From contig NC_059474.1 in assembly GCF_018139145.2 (NCBI RefSeq), positions 41,186,344 through 41,250,343 on the forward strand: a stretch of 64,000 bases of DNA. Direction: 5' to 3'. The notes beneath the pieces were generated by a model, which worked only from the letters and a program-made list of their open reading frames with translations, made no database searches and was not told where the DNA came from. This DNA is from Gymnogyps californianus (taxonomy: Eukaryota; Chordata; Aves; Accipitriformes; Cathartidae). Positions within the stretch are counted from its first letter, which is position 1, and each line of letters opens with the position of its first letter. Below, piece by piece: positions 1 to 14,769 of the stretch. The translations under genes and the position numbers were made by a program.

Positions 1-1794
1 TGTAACCAGCTGCCAGGGCTCTAGGTACATATCTATATTTTTCCAGTCACATACTGTGTCCTCAGAATCTGACGGCAGAAAAGAACCTTCTTCATTTCAA
101 CCCATTTCAATTCCAAGAAAGAGAAACTTTGACTTGTTTGCTATGCTTCGCTTGACATACTGCCTCCAGGGCAGTGTTCAAAATGACCTTACATAAGAGT
201 TTACATTCATAATCCATCACTGCAGAGGGAAATCAAAACAACAGACTCTTTCCCACTTCGTTCTGAAGGGCTGCTCTTGTTCTATGTTGTGTCCTCAAGA
301 AAGAACCAGTGATGAAGTCAGATCAGAACTAAGAAAACCACAAAACACCTCCCCAGAAAAACCCCAACCTTGGCAATATGCATTGGTAAGTTAGTTGCAA
401 GAATCAAGTGGCTTAAAAATGAATAAAACAACTTTTTTTTCAAAGCTCAAAGGCCTTTTTAATGTCTGGTTATCAGGTGACAAAGCTCGTTGAAATATAT
501 CAAGTATCATATTTAGAACAGACTAAATATTAATATATGCACTCATTATGCCCTTTTACATGTAAAAGCTACATTTTTTCAGTGAAGACAGCATTTAATA
601 CAGATTTCTTTTCCCTTCCAACTTCTTTCTGCAGCTATCAATATAATATTCCAGGATCTTGCAAAATAATATTATTACTTACCAGAACAGGAGAAATCAC
701 ACCCTCTCTTAACTTCAAGTTGATAATGAAAACCTCCCTCATTCTACTTGTCAGTCCAAAAAAACTCCAACCCCAAACCATTCTTACTCACCTCACAAAG
801 TGAGTGAATAAACAAATACGACACAGCAGGTTTAGCGATAAGAAGCCAATGAATTGATAAAAACCTTGAATTCTGAAGTATTCTTACTATCACCAGATCT
901 AAAACAGTTTTGCTAAACAGCTCCCCTTCTTTGGTAAGAGAAACAAGGATGGAAGCTTTACAATAGCCTTCAGTGCTTCTTGATAAATAGCAAAAAAGCT
1001 CAGTGGAAATGTTCAACTTCTTTATGATTAAAAACCAAACCTTTAATGTAGTTTTTGTTTACTGTGTTATAAGTGCGGTGTTGGAAGTTGTTGCCAAAGA
1101 ATCATTGGAACAGGCATCACTAAAGCAGTGTCAGCCAGCCAGCTCTTTGAAAATGATTCAGTTCCTCTAGTCTTATGACTAAAATAATATCCAGTGGCTC
1201 CAGCTTGAAGCCTGGTTAATACATCTGTCCAGAACACATAATTACTCGGTCATAACATTCCCCCGGCCACCAGCCAACAAACCAATCAGCATTTCTTCCT
1301 AACTCACTAGAATTTTTGCTGTGTCAAACTGTTTGATCTCTAGGTAGTAAAAATGCAAAAAATGGAAGGACACTGCACTGGAAGGTTTTAATTTAACATA
1401 GTTTCTCATGGAAGTTAAATCTGAAAAGAAACATGTTTTTGTTGACATTGCCGAAGCTGAGATTTTCATTCTGCTTCGGGAATGATATTAACGTATCTAT
1501 CTTGCAGTTTTCTTCTTATCTCTTCACCAGCTAAGATTCTGCAACGTAATCTCACTTTCATTAATTGCTTTCACAAGGAAACTTGTGTTTATGAGAAAGT
1601 GAAATGATACCAGCAAATTTAAAAGGCTTTTGTGTGCTTAACTACCAAGGAATATGCTGCGTACATTGCGTGGAAATGAAACTGAAAGAGTTGAAACATG
1701 GCCTGGATTTACACAGATACTGCTATCCACAGTCCTCTAAGCTTTATTTGTAAGAGTGTATGTTTAATTTTCTGAAGCTAAATTTTAAAAACTC
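1..1794. other. Noncoding, nothing recognisable
   Basis: AT-rich sequence without a repeat, RNA gene or believable exon. The 88- and 90-codon frames at 537-803 (+) and 744-1016 (-) have no recognisable domain and overlap each other. Confidence 0.6.
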
Positions 1795-1862
1795 TGATCC
1801 AGATCCTGAGGCACTGGAATCAATAAAAGCTTTATATTGACTTCACTAGGACACAGGATCAA
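1795..1862. repeat. Decayed palindromic interspersed repeat
   Basis: 'tgatccagatcctgaggcac' at the start and 'cacaggatc' at the end flank 'ttgacttcactagg', resembling the 'gatcctg...cattgacttcaatgg...caggatc' plan shared by the other palindromic copies in this window. Confidence 0.5.
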
Positions 1863-4800
1863 GAGAACTGTAGCGTTATACTTACTTCCCACATCATGTG
1901 CCAAAACCACAGCTAGGAAAGCACTCCATGCACATTTCAGAGTAATTCAATCTTTTCTCTATACAGATACGGTATTTCTAAAATGACAAAAGGAATTGCC
2001 AAAATTTCTATAGTGAAGAACTTAGGGAACACCCTCAAATGTGCAACTTCAAAGAATCCACATAATTTCTGAGATCATATTATATTTATTGCTCAAGTGC
2101 TGTAGTTTTACACAGAATCCTTTTTCATGGTGTCTGTAGACCAACAAACACCTTTAGCTCATGACCGATGTTTAGAATTTAAAGGCAAGACAGGAATACA
2201 AATAATACAAATACAAATTCACCTCCCCTGTCCACACTGAATATTAGTCATTCACGCTGGCAAATAGGAAACAAACAGACAATTTCCCTAATTTCCTTCA
2301 CAAGAGCCACACCAGATACAGCTACATTGGCTATGTCTAGACTAGTGCATGGACGAGGACAGTAAGGTGCCCCTCTTTATCCTAAACAGAAGACTGGAAG
2401 GAAGAGGATGCAGCTTTCATCTGGATTCTGTGTATAGGTTTTCTCTCCATAGGAAAAAGGACACGGAAGGAGGAGGAATTGGGAGGATCCCTCTTTCAAA
2501 TGGAGCTAGGATGTGGTTGGAGTTGACTTTCAGAGAAACTCAGAAGCTTTCCTAATTTAGACTTTGTTGTTTATTCCTTATTAGTATCAAATCTCTCAGC
2601 GTCAGCACCTACTCTGCACAAAAGTGGAATTTAAGGGATCCAAACAGCATATTCTGAATTTTTAGCCTACTACAATACAGGGATAGGTAAATATTTCAAA
2701 GGTCTATAGATTTGTTCTACGAATGTTAATAATAGTATCATACATTTCAATATCAACAAGGATTTTATGCATTTAGGTGCTAGAGAATCTGTGACAGAAC
2801 TGCAAAATGGTTCATTATAACCACAAAGGATGCCAAGGAATGATGGGGTTCTTATCATGTATGCCAGCTTCTGTTTGAAAGCACTTTTACTTTCCTGAAT
2901 CTAAACATTCAAACTATTATACTTAAAAGCAAAGCTAACTCTTCACAACGCTTTGAGCAAAATGGGAAAACATTGTATAACTTGTATCCCCCAGAGGATA
3001 CTTAACAAATATTAAAGCTAATGGATTAAGTTTGGAAATGCCAGAATAATATTGCCTGAATTCATGCAACCTACCCACGTCAGTTGCCTCTTTGTGCAAA
3101 TGCACTTTTATCCAGCTTTAATTCTATGATCCTGCATTAGATTTTCAACAGGACTCCTGTCTTATTTGATGAAATCATAATACTGCATTTTTTATGTCTT
3201 CTGTATTCATTGTATGTTTAAGTATTACACAGAGGCATGTTATCCAAGCCCTGCTTTGAATACAAAGCTATGAACTTCATGTTTCAATACCCACTTCCAC
3301 CTTTCTCCCTCACACCCAGTTTAATGGAGTGCTTCGCAGATTTATTCTCACACCACCTTACTACTAAGACCCATGAGATTACTGGTATTTTTATCTTCAT
3401 AGAGAAACCAAAAATTAAGATCAAGAGCAGTCATAAATTTGTGAGACCATCTTAACATACATAGTACTGTGAAAAATTGGATTTTAAATACATAGATTCT
3501 GAAAATCAACACTGAACAATTTCAGCAGTAGTCATGAGGGCTCAGTACCCCTGGAAAGCTGGCCACAGGTGTTTCAAATTAGTTAACATAAGAAATGATG
3601 AATATAAAGCAAATATCTGACTGAGAGTACTGGCATTTGCGTACTTGCTGTTTCCCTCATCTACAGGAGTGAAAACACCCAAAAGGGGGGATCTCAAGGC
3701 AGCATTCACTATGAGATTATTTTTTCCTGTCCCTCTATTGTTTCATCTCTTTCCAGTATCTGTGATAAGTAAGGCACAATTCCTACAGACAGTCACCTTA
3801 GCTACAACAGCCTTGTCCACCTTGGGGCAGGGCCACAGCGTAGTACTGCCGTGCAGCACAAAACCAGCTCTGTGGCTTCAGTTGTCATCACCCTCCCCTC
3901 TCCCGGTTTCTTTTCTTAGTGCATCGAAAGGGAAGAAGCATATCCTCCCTACCCCCTCCTCCTTTTAAAAAAAAATTAAGACATATTTTATCTTTAGAGA
4001 AGCAAAGCCAAGTGCCCAGTCTCTGGACTTGGTCAAACTAGCTCCAGGGATACTGTGATTAATTTAAAGAATCCTACATGCTTTAGGGCAAAGGCATCTG
4101 AACATGAAGTTTCTTATTGGGAAATGTCTACAGGTTTCCGTGAAGGTATTCCCATGGCTGGGGTTTTAGCTTAAAAAATTGTCCCTCACAGTAATATAGT
4201 CACATGACATTTTATCTTTGGTACAAAGTGCAGAAAGGCTGTATAGTTGTAGATATAGTTCAGCTTTACAAGGCTGTACATGAGTAACAGTGGGCTTACT
4301 ATCATCATCGTGCTCTCTCTGGTTGCTTGACTTCGCATATATAATCTTAGACATTACTTTGGGCAAAGGACTTTGTACACAAGACAGAGTAAAAAATAAT
4401 TATTAAGTCTTGTTTACGGGCCCATACTTGAGTTACATGCAGTTACCTGCACGCCCAGTAACAGTTCAAATAAAAGTACAGGAGACATTTAAGTAGTGGT
4501 CCTACCCATCAGCCAAATTAATATTGTGCAACTACTGGTGTATGTTCCAGAAAACCAAAGATGTCTTTTCTTGGGGCAGGACGAATTAGCCTTTGCTATT
4601 TTGCTATCCTACAGACTTAGGATACTTTCTAACTGGAGCTCATTACCTGAAATCGTCTGTGGTTCTGCAGTTTGAGGATAACACATAAAATCCCACTCAG
4701 ACTCCTTGTTACAACAGCAAATGTTGTTTGTATCTTGTATTGTAATAATTTAACTTACAAGGATGGGAATCATCTGATCAGATTTAAATACTTGTTATGT

Positions 4801-7800
4801 GTTCACAGTTACGTCCACAGCAAAAACTGTTGTCTAGGTTATCTTTTATACTTAATGAAAGAAATGGACATTGTAGGGCATGATTTCAAACATCTGTCTC
4901 TATTGTCTAAAAAAGTAAGTTACAGACTATGTGCTCAGATAGAAGGATGTCAAATAAATAATCGCTCTACAGTGTCTGCAGTTACTTTCACCAGCTAATC
5001 AGCAATGGACATACACGAATGGAATCTGAAGGCAACACCAGCTTGTGGGTTTATAACAGAAACAACAGAAGTAGGTTAATAAATATTCTACATTGAAACA
5101 GATCAACTAAATTCTTTTGCTGTTTGAACCTGATGCCTGGATGTTCTCACTAAGTCACTGTCCATGTTCATTTTCAATTACTTTGCATAAAGAATTGTTT
5201 GTATAGTTATAGCTAGCCAGAACTTCATAGCATGATGTGGACAACATGTTCACTGGATGGTTATACCAGATATTTAAGTAGAGCGCTCTCAGTAGAAAAG
5301 CAAAAACTGCAACCCATTTAAGCCACAGAGCAAGAACTATTTCAAAAGCACACTTTCGGCCTGCGGCAAGAGCTGCATATAAATAAGGCTGTATTTCAGC
5401 AGGATCATGAGAACAGGTAGCTGCTGTATAAGCAACAACAGTATTTCCCAGCCAATTCATACATAAACTGAAACTATCAACTCGTTACCATTTTTAAGTG
5501 GACATAAAAGCTGTGAAGCCTATCCATAGAAAGACCACAGTGACATCTGAAGAGAAACATTAAAACACTGGGCACTTGAGCAGAGTTGTCTGTTAATTTG
5601 GTTTAATTTTGAAATCAAATTGCAGCCTGGAACTGACCAAAGAGGATTACAATGAAGTTCGTTCCCAGGCTGATTCTGCACAGGGGCACATCTGGGGAGA
5701 GACTGCTGTGCATGCTTGGTTCAGAATAGCTAGGTGGGGTTTTTGTTCTAGTGGGCTTCTCTGTTCCTTCTTTCGAATCACGCATTAGATTCTGTTGAAA
5801 GTTAAACACTTTCCTCACAATTGGGGCGGGGGGTGTGTGTTTCATTCCTTTCTTAAATAAACACCAAGTGACCCAACATGAATTCTTAGGATCTATATGA
5901 AAACCATCTTATATGAACAGACACTACAAATCTCATGTTAAAAGCTAATATAAAGAAGAGTCCCTCACCCTCACTTCCCTCTGTTTCTTACATTTGCAGG
6001 AGCTGCAGCATTACAATATTCTTATGTTCTGGTCCTTCCTACTTTCTAGGGAGCCAGTATATTTGCCAGCATTCCCCCTTCCCTGCTCTTCTTCTCCCAA
6101 AGACCCATATTACAAATCCAAAGAGCATAATCCCACGATCATTTCTGCCCATGTCCTCTGGCCCATAGCTTTTCCAGTCCTTATTCTTCTCCTTTGCTTT
6201 GTGAACACTAGGAAAACACATACACGCCACATACGTGGCAGGTCTCAATAAAATATTATTAAAAAATGTATACGAATTGAAAAAAAAAAATTCTGAAAAA
6301 GAGCATCATGTACCACTTCAGCATGCCATTGAAAGAAGGGGAAAGGCTGACAAGTTGTCCTTATTTATTCCAAAAGTAAGGTTAGTACAGAAATGAAAGA
6401 AAGCATTAAGTTACAGCCAACGCGCCTATATACTTAAGATTTTATGTACCACCTTAACAGTCCCTCTTCTTATTCTCATATTTGTCCCCTAAATATGCCT
6501 TGGTCACAATCATTTACATAGATGATGGCTAGATACTAATTTTTTCCTGAAATCGTTATTGTTCCTCTCTCAGTATCATAAAATTCCGATAAAGCCCACC
6601 TTGCCAAAACACCACCTAACCCCAGGCACTGAGGTATCTGTTACCCTCTCTGCCACCAGTGGGAAGAGGTACCTAGAATCCAAATTCCCCTCTGGAGATG
6701 CCTTTCTATTGGTTGTGAAGCTCAAAGTTAACATAACTAAGGTTAAGTTAAGGTAACATTATCTCAGCTAAGGTTACTTCAAATAAGGGACTTCATTTCC
6801 ATCCCTACGGGGCGGTGGGGTGCATCCAGGCCAACATCTCACAGGATGCTTCATTAGGGCATGACAGCCACAGCAATCTCTGACATGTGGCGCTCTCTTT
6901 CCTCTGCTGCCACTCTTTCCAAAGGCAATATTTATCCTTCCACTCAGAAATGAAAATGAAAGCTAGTGTGTGACAGATTGTACGGTATGATGCAAAGCAC
7001 TTCATGTCATAGCAAAAACAGCTTACAGACAGCATGCCAGTGATGATATCATTCATAGACAACAGTTAATTTGGAAACTGGAAGGGAGAAGCCAATATCT
7101 CTAGTGTTAGGTGATTTTGTACTGAAAGGCCCTCGCATAAATGCACACACGCACAGGAATGGAATTAAAAGTACTTAGTTTTGGGACTGAACACTAGAAA
7201 ATGTACAGTTGGGAACAACTTTGCACTGGTCAGTAGATGAGATAATTGGCTTTATTCTTTAACTTGTTATTGAACATATATTAACATTTCCTGATTTTTG
7301 CAGGCTTAAGCAGCAAGCTGGATACCAACAGAGGGCTTTTTTCCTCCCTGAATGTGCATCTTTTCCAAACCATTTATCATGGTTTGCACTGGTAAAAAAG
7401 AAAATCTTAAATTACTATTGAATACACCTTTGACTGAATCCAAGCTACAAAGTAATGAGCAACTATGTATTCTGGATGAACTCTAAAGAGTTTCTTACAG
7501 TCATATATTCATCCCTTCACCAAGACAATCCACTGGACTTCAGGGAGTGTATATATATATATTGCACTCTGTGTATATAGATGCTGTATATATTACTGCT
7601 TCCTTAAAATAACAAGCAGAGTAATGAAAAAAATATAAAGAATAAAGATGAAAGACATAACTGCTTAGTTTGGAAATTAAACATAAATTGAGGTGGAAGA
7701 AATTCTCATTACTTAGATAGGGCCTGCTCCAAAGCTCTTTAAAGTCAGCGGAAAGAACATCAACTGCACAAGGATTTAAATTGTGACACTACAGTTGGAT

Positions 7801-8097
7801 GCTTTGGAAAATTGTCTGGGAAAGCAGCACAAAAAAAGCCTACTTAGAAGTGGGGAGGGAAGGGGCTTCCTGGAGAATCTTACACCATTTTTACCTTATC
7901 TCTGCTTACAAGGACATGCATTGCTTTATCACAGCTGTGCAAGAATGAAGCTTGCTAAAATTTCGTGGCACCGGATCAAGTGTAAGAAAGGGCTAGAGCA
8001 GGAAATAAAATAAGTTGGGTAATATTTGCACGAACGCTGTAACTAGGGGAGGACACCTGAAAGCAGCTATGTCTGTGACCTCTGCTTGAGGCAGAGG
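1863..8097. other. Noncoding, mostly unique sequence
   Basis: No gene or clear repeat. Minor items: 'aatac'-type low complexity near 2200-2220, repeated 'aaggtta' motifs at 6738-6775, an A-run at 6281-6291 and the TA tract at 7550. The minus-strand frame at 5155-5460 (101 codons) is hydrophobic and leucine/alanine-rich but matches no family I know. Confidence 0.6.
7550..7562 (+). repeat. Short (TA)n tract
   Basis: 'tatatatatatat' followed by related 'gtgtatatag' and 'gtatatatt' motifs to about 7595. Confidence 0.8.
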
Positions 8098-8208
8098 CGC
8101 CGTCTCAGCCCATTCTGCAGCTCAGGCCAGTGATCTGCGTACCGCAGGTTTGGGAACACTGCTGGGACGCCACGCGCTTCTCCAGGCCCATGCTGCCGAA
8201 ACCCACGC
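8098..8208. other. CpG-dense patch
   Basis: Nine CpG dinucleotides in about 111 bases, against a background where most 100-base stretches hold none or one. It is too short for a CpG island by the usual length criterion. No promoter element or exon is recognisable. The 62-codon minus-strand frame and the 65-codon plus-strand frame across it look like chance. Confidence 0.7.
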
Positions 8209-11200
8209 AGAGCAAAGAAATTAGCAATCCAAAGAAAAACCACGTCTTCTCAGGATTTCCATCATTCTGTCCGCTATTGTCTAATATTTCCACCGAAACT
8301 AAACAGTGTATCCAAAGTATAGAATGAGACCTTTGAGATGGTAAGGTTTTTCCTCCCTGTATGATGAAATTTGTTTTTCTGTCTTTTTGCTCTTATGTTT
8401 GTACTTTGTGAGTTGTGAATTAAAGGATTCTCTCTGCTAACAAGTCCATCCATTATTCTGACTGGATATTAAGTTATCGTTAAATTTAGCACACCACAAG
8501 ACTGAAGTCCAAATATTACCTCTTGAGCACAGACGCTATGTGGCACCTACACAGAACCCTCCTATAGATGTTTTAATATATTGGAGGACATATAGCTTTC
8601 CATCTGAGAACCAGGAGAGACAAAATACAAGTTGAAAGAGTGTAACACACTTGAACCTAAGTCTCCAAGAATGCACAAAATGATAGGACGGGTACAGCTT
8701 CTCATATATGTTTTCCTATTCCACGTCTGTAACAGTGTGAGAGCCAGTACTGGATTATCCTAATGAAATGTCCCTCAAAGGTTTCTTCTCATTTACTATT
8801 ATATTATTTGCTCCATGACTATTGCAGGCCATAGTTATGCTGCCTGCAATCAAACTAAAGCAACTTAAAGTTTAGTGAGACTTTGTATAGTATGTAGCCT
8901 CAATCCTATATTTCCATCAATAGAAGAAAGTACGATAAAAATAGCAGTTGAGAGACCATTGATTTAAAAAGTCTGGTTCTGTGCAATTGACAGAGAATCA
9001 CAGAATTAAATCATTAATAGAATTTAATTTCTTTTATAAAATTATGATACTGAACTTTTCCTGCCCTGTTTTGATTGTAAGTCATCTGAGGAAAGAATAA
9101 AAGAAGGAAATTAGTGTTTGCTTGTAAAATCACTGGAAACAGAAACCTGAGCTAGCTGTAGTCTTATAGTAAAGAAATTTCCTCACCACCACATTGCTAC
9201 TGTTTAATTGTTTATTGCTTTGAAAGTGTAGTCCCAATAGTAATGTTAAAATCTGGTTCTAGGCCAACCAAGGCACACAAGGTAGAGCTGGAAAAGATCC
9301 AGTTAGTTTACAGCATCACATTTTGCAGTGTCAAAGCAGCAAGTGTTTACTTTAGATACAAAGACATCATAATATCTTGTTTAAATTAAATGCTGAAAAT
9401 ATCAACAGACTGAGATAATTCTTTTTTTGTGTTTAGACTCATCATAGTGGAAACAGCTTGCAATATATGGATAAAACTAAACAGATGCAGTGATATTGTT
9501 CTGGGAAACCTAACTCTTACCTTCAAGAGCCTGTGTCCATCCTGCCAAGCCAGTTGAGAAGTTCAGCTGCTTAAACATCAGTGACCAAATTTAAAGAAAA
9601 ATTTCCTAGAAAATAAGTCAGCAATGCAAAGCAGGTGTGGGGAAACTTCAGCTTTCACATAAAGAGCAATTTTCACAGGAAATGTAGGCTGTTTGACTGC
9701 CAATTCTATTTATGGCATCTTCATGTTTCGCCCCCTTCCATTTGTACTAGAAGTACCCAGAGTAGTATTTGGATGCCCAAATTAACTCCATGCCTTTTTA
9801 GAATGTTGTAAAGGAGTCTTCTAGGAGACAGCTGTGACATTTCTCTCAGCTCTTGATCTCATAAATCTAGTTACAGAGATGATGTTCGTTGCTTCTGGTA
9901 ACAATTTCTTCCCCAAAATGCTGATGTTACCACCTCCACCATTTTCACTACAGTGCATCAGAACATGGTGGCTTGTACTCTATATGCAGAAAGCAACCTA
10001 TTCTTTGAACATCCATTTTGCTCCCAAGCTGAACAATGTGTTAAGGAGTTCTTCATGTAATAACATGTTCTGCGGTGTATTTCACTCAACACATATTCTG
10101 GCACATGTTCCTCAGTACTTTTCACTGAGCTATGGCTTCAGTTATTCTCAAGGAGCTGCTCTATCCAGCTCCTCACTCTTCTCCTCCTCCCTAGAATAAA
10201 TCCCAACACAATACCAAAAGAAACCCACAATCACTCCACAATGTTATTGCCCCTTTCCCCGAGCCATTATCACATGGCCGAGATGTTGGCTGGTGCATTC
10301 CTGGGAGGGGGCAGTGCCATCCCCCAAAGGCGACCATGAGTCCGCATGAGAAGTTGGGCCAGAGCAACTCACCCGAACTCCAAGAGCAATGCACACAGAG
10401 CAGCATGACCAAGACTGCAAAAAGCCACACTCTGCCCTGCAGCAGTGATCACCACTTGCATCTCACCCAACGCCATGTGGGTCTGTGGCAAGCAAAGTCT
10501 CCTATGTAGTCTCTGTGTCTCTAACAAGTTATTACATAGCCCTATTAAAAGCAGTGGGTCTATTACTATTTTATGTCTTAAATTTACTAGTGTACCCCTT
10601 TTCTCTACTTTGTTAGCCTGTCTCCTAGCTTGCAGCCTGTGAAGGGAAAGAGTATATTTTTTTGTATGAAGGCTAGCACATTTTTGTAATAATTACTAAA
10701 TTACAAGGCAATGTTACACGTATTTTTAGGCTAGATTATATTTTGTGAAAGAACTTCAATCTTTTCTTAATGGCATTACTAGGAACAAGGCAGTACATGA
10801 AATGGAATGCAAATACCTGCAATTTTTTTAACCATATTGTTTTTAACCATACCATTCCATATGATCTCAAAGTGCTTTCCAAATTGATGTATGGATAACA
10901 TGGCTTAGCTGCTAAAGCCACAGAAGAAACTGCTATACCACAAATTGGATTAGCACAGCTTTTTTCCTGGCAGAGTGTGTTTGTTATGAACTCTCCAATA
11001 AAATATTGTATTTCACAGTACTGGGCTTTAAAGAACACATTAGCAAAGACTCAGTCTCTGTCTTCCAGCCAAAAAGCCCTCCAAACCATTTAGAAGGGGG
11101 TATTGTATTTTTCCTTGGTTACCCCAAATACAATATTCAAAGACAGTATTATTCAGAAGCTATCGAGTAGGAACAAATGTCTCTGTCTTCGAGTCCCAGT

Positions 11201-13103
11201 AGATTGTGATGGCATTAAGAGAAATTTAGCATTTCAAATTGCTCCATCAAAATCAATTCCTATAAACATGTACTTAGCATTATAAGAAGTGGATATTTGA
11301 GACTGTATAAAGAAACCACTCATAATAGAACACAGAAAAGAACTGACAGAAGGACTCTTCACAGCAACTGCTGGTTTTTTTACAGAAAACTGAGGTTAAG
11401 ATTCAGGAATGGAGGAAGGCAAAAGAATCACAGTATATGGCTTATAAAACATTGCAACATCTGCTGAGTGCAGAGTATTGTCACTTTAAGCAAAAATCCT
11501 TTATTTTTTATGTGGCTTGATAGAGAAGCTACCTTTGCAGAGTTACACCCTCATTTTCATCTGTGCTCCAAACACGCAAGCTAAAGATCACGATCAGCAC
11601 TGTTGCTGCACAGACCTTGGTAAAGCTGGCACAGAAGTTTGCATAGACTGATTAATGAACACCTCCCACGGCTGCCTTTGGCTGCCCCAAATGTCTTCGG
11701 TCCTGCTGCACATGAAGATGTTTCAATCTATGCTACAGGGGGCCAAGGAGTCGCCCACTCCTGGTGCAGGGTCCTGATGTTCTTGTTTTCTTTCCTACCT
11801 TGCATATGCATAGAGGTGGGAGGCTGATTTGGCCTGCAATTATAGGGGTTTATAGCTTTCTTTCAGCACACCAGCAAATAATTCAAAGTCAAAAACCCAT
11901 ACAATTTCAGCTCTTCTTATAATAATCCCATTTCCTGGTTGACAGGTATTAGAAAAAAAAAAATCAGATTTCATACTACTGCATTGTCATGCAGAGTGCT
12001 CCATATCAGAATACAACCCTGTAAAAAGCAAAGACCAAAATTCACAACTTTGGATTTAAAGTGAAAAGCCACCATACCTTATACACCCCAAGAAAGCAAA
12101 GCATTGAAACAGAGTGCTTACTTTCAAGCAGGTAATGTTGCAGGTGAGGTGACATGCTCAAAGGTCAGCGCGTGCTCCTGCACTTAGCGGGGTCAAGCCT
12201 GTGAGTTTGCTACTCATGTGGTAACAGCCACAAAAGACGCTTTGGAATTGTGCTGAATTTTATTTTATTTATTTATACAAAGTTCCCTGTGTTTTCCTGT
12301 TGTTCTTATTTGGAAAATACACTGTGTTGCTTATCTGTGTGTAGCATGAATCAAAGATGCTGCACGGAGGCTGAAATGACAGAACTGAGTACTGAGACAT
12401 GAAAAATACATTCTAATACTTAGTCCTGCAAGATTTTGTTTAGTCCAGTTTGATCCACAAAGCAACCAATGTCATGAGTTTAGGAAGCCACTGGTGTAAT
12501 TCAGGTAACTGAAGTTACGCATGAGCTTCAGGGCAATTGTGGTCTGAGGGCAAATAGAATATTCTGACACTGCATGTCATGTGTAGAAGTTACATTTAAA
12601 ATCCTCACTCCCCTTAGGATGCACTGTGTCTTTGAAAACAGAGGAAAGTACATTTATTGATGTCACTGTAAATAACCTCGCCCATTTCCTTCACTGTTGT
12701 TTAACAATAAATCGTGTTTTGATATTAAATTTAAGCATTCTCTGCAAGGGAAGAAGAGCAGAGTACAGTAGAACCAGGAGAAAGTGCCAAGCTGGAGGAA
12801 AACAATTTGAAATTATCTTTCTAGCTTAACTCAGAAAATCAGAAACATAGCTCACGTCTGGATTTCCTTAACACTATTAAGCAAAGATAAAAAAATTCCA
12901 AACAAAACCAAGGAATATTAGAGACAGACTTTCTAAAATGCTTCCAAAGATGTATTTGCTAAGCTTGTACACACACTTCTTGCCCAAAAGCTCTCATATT
13001 CGCACAGATCATGACAGTGTGCACTCCGTACATAGCAGGAGCTAATTTTTCATTTTAATCAGCTAATGCACAAGGTAGAACTCCGAAATGGCAGGTTGGT
13101 GTC

Positions 13104-13123
13104 TTTTTTTTTTTTTTTTTTTT
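13104..13123 (+). repeat. Homopolymer T20
   Basis: Twenty consecutive T. No SINE or LINE body is recognisable on either side, so it may be a bare microsatellite or the poly(A) relic of a lost minus-strand insertion. Confidence 0.95.
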
Positions 13124-14703
13124 ACAATGGAAAACACATCATTGAACCAGGAATAAGCTGATGAATATTGTAATTAGTGCTTTTTTACTTTTACTTAATA
13201 AAATTTATATATATACATTGTACCTTGTCTGGGTGTGTCTCACAGAAGAAAAAGAGACTAGAGGGAAATGCTGGCCAGGGAAGTCAATTAGACTTTTCCA
13301 GCCTCATTAAAGTCAGGCACAGTTCACCCATAGTCTTAATGCAGAAGAGGTGGTGTTCTGGAATAAGTATGCTGCACAGGACAACAGAGAAACTGGATAT
13401 CAAGAAAGGTAAAAAGAAATTAAATCCTGAATATGCTATTTTATAAAAGAACTCATCATGTTATATGTAAGTTTTGTTCATAAATTTAGACTTTAATTTT
13501 AGAATTTGCCATGTAAATTAGAATTGCAGTTGAAGAGCTGTGAAGAAAGAAGTCACCTTGAAATTGCATGAGGGAGAAAACACAAGGTTTGCTCCATCTA
13601 CTTGCTTGTATGGGGTCTCAGTTATTTTTCAGTAAATATGTAGTTTGGCCAATTGATCAAATAATTCTTTTTTTTCCCTGTAAATAGAAATTTATCTCCA
13701 GTTAAGGCATTCCCTCTCCTTTTTTTGGTCCTTCTTTTAAATCCTTTTTAGTTTCCAAGATTAGGACTGGGTTTAATCCAACCTTATGAGAATGCTTTCA
13801 TGTTACTTATATTTGTACACAGTAATTACAAAAAGACTTTCTTAACCCTTACCCACTGATCCCTAAGAAGCCTTAAGAGCAGCTTTTCCATGAGAGAGTC
13901 CAGTCGGCTGTACTTGCAGACCACTTTCTAATGTTTTTTAACCTTGTGTCATTTGGACTTCCCTCTCCAAACAGATACATTTCAGTAAGTGGCTCATTAG
14001 CATTACATAGGAGAAGAATCCTTATTTTTTTTCCTTTTAAAACCACTGTATCCTTAGCTATCTATCTCTGGTGTTTGTACTGATATTACAGCCACTTCAG
14101 TAAATTGAAGCTCTTCCACAGATCTCTACTCCAAATCAGCGCCAGCCTCAATTCTTTGGCTGAGGCAAATGCCAGACGTTGTTTATACAGTGGTAATCAA
14201 CATGGTAAATTTAGAATATACCAGAATAAATTATGATAAATTTGCTGCCTCGGGATAAAGATAACATACGGGTAGAGTCAGTGGTTATCTCTTAAAAAAA
14301 GGGGAAATTGATGAACAGACATTTTTTTTCCTTCCAGGCTATCATAATAAATGTTTTTTTCCCCTCTGGGATTTGTAGAAAAAGAAGATGGGACATGTGG
14401 ATCTCATGAACTCTGATGCTAAATACAGCTACAACTTTTGAAAGACTGTCTTCCCTATATTTCAAGTTGAACTCCATGTTCGTTCCTTAGCATTAAGAGT
14501 TGTTGTCTTTCTTTTTTTTTCCCCTGCCATCTCTCCAGAGGTCAGGAAATGAACTGTGTGCCATAAGAGAGCAAAGCAGTACAGTACCCAAGGGGTCTGA
14601 TAGCACTGGTGCCTTTTTTTCCCCCACCTCAGCAGCATGACTTGGTGTTCCCAGAGAGGGTTTCAGAATCATCAACTAGTGGAAAATAAGTAGTGGTGTT
14701 GAT

Positions 14704-14769
14704 TTGGGGGGGGGTTCGTGTTTTTCTTTTCATTTGTTTCTTGTTTCGGGTTTTTAGGGTTTTTTTTTA
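14704..14769 (+). repeat. G/T-rich low-complexity tract including G9
   Basis: Nine consecutive G (14706-14714) followed by T-rich sequence with 'gtttcgggtttttagggt' and T9. On the complementary strand it is an A/C tract like the one at 30.57 kb. Confidence 0.8.

Noticed and set aside
5155..5460. Minus-strand frame of 101 codons with a long hydrophobic stretch that could be read as a membrane segment.
   Set aside because: No start or splice context is persuasive, no family match is recognised, and the length is common by chance.
8125..8175. 'gtttgggaacactg' resembles the terminal inverted repeat of hAT elements ('gtttgagaaccactg').
   Set aside because: No matching opposite terminus ('cagtggttctcaaac'-like) or 8-bp target duplication was found nearby.
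9834..10199. Plus-strand frame of 121 codons, serine-rich at the end.
   Set aside because: Within chance expectation. The serine run comes from 'ctcctc' low-complexity DNA, and no domain or splice context is present.
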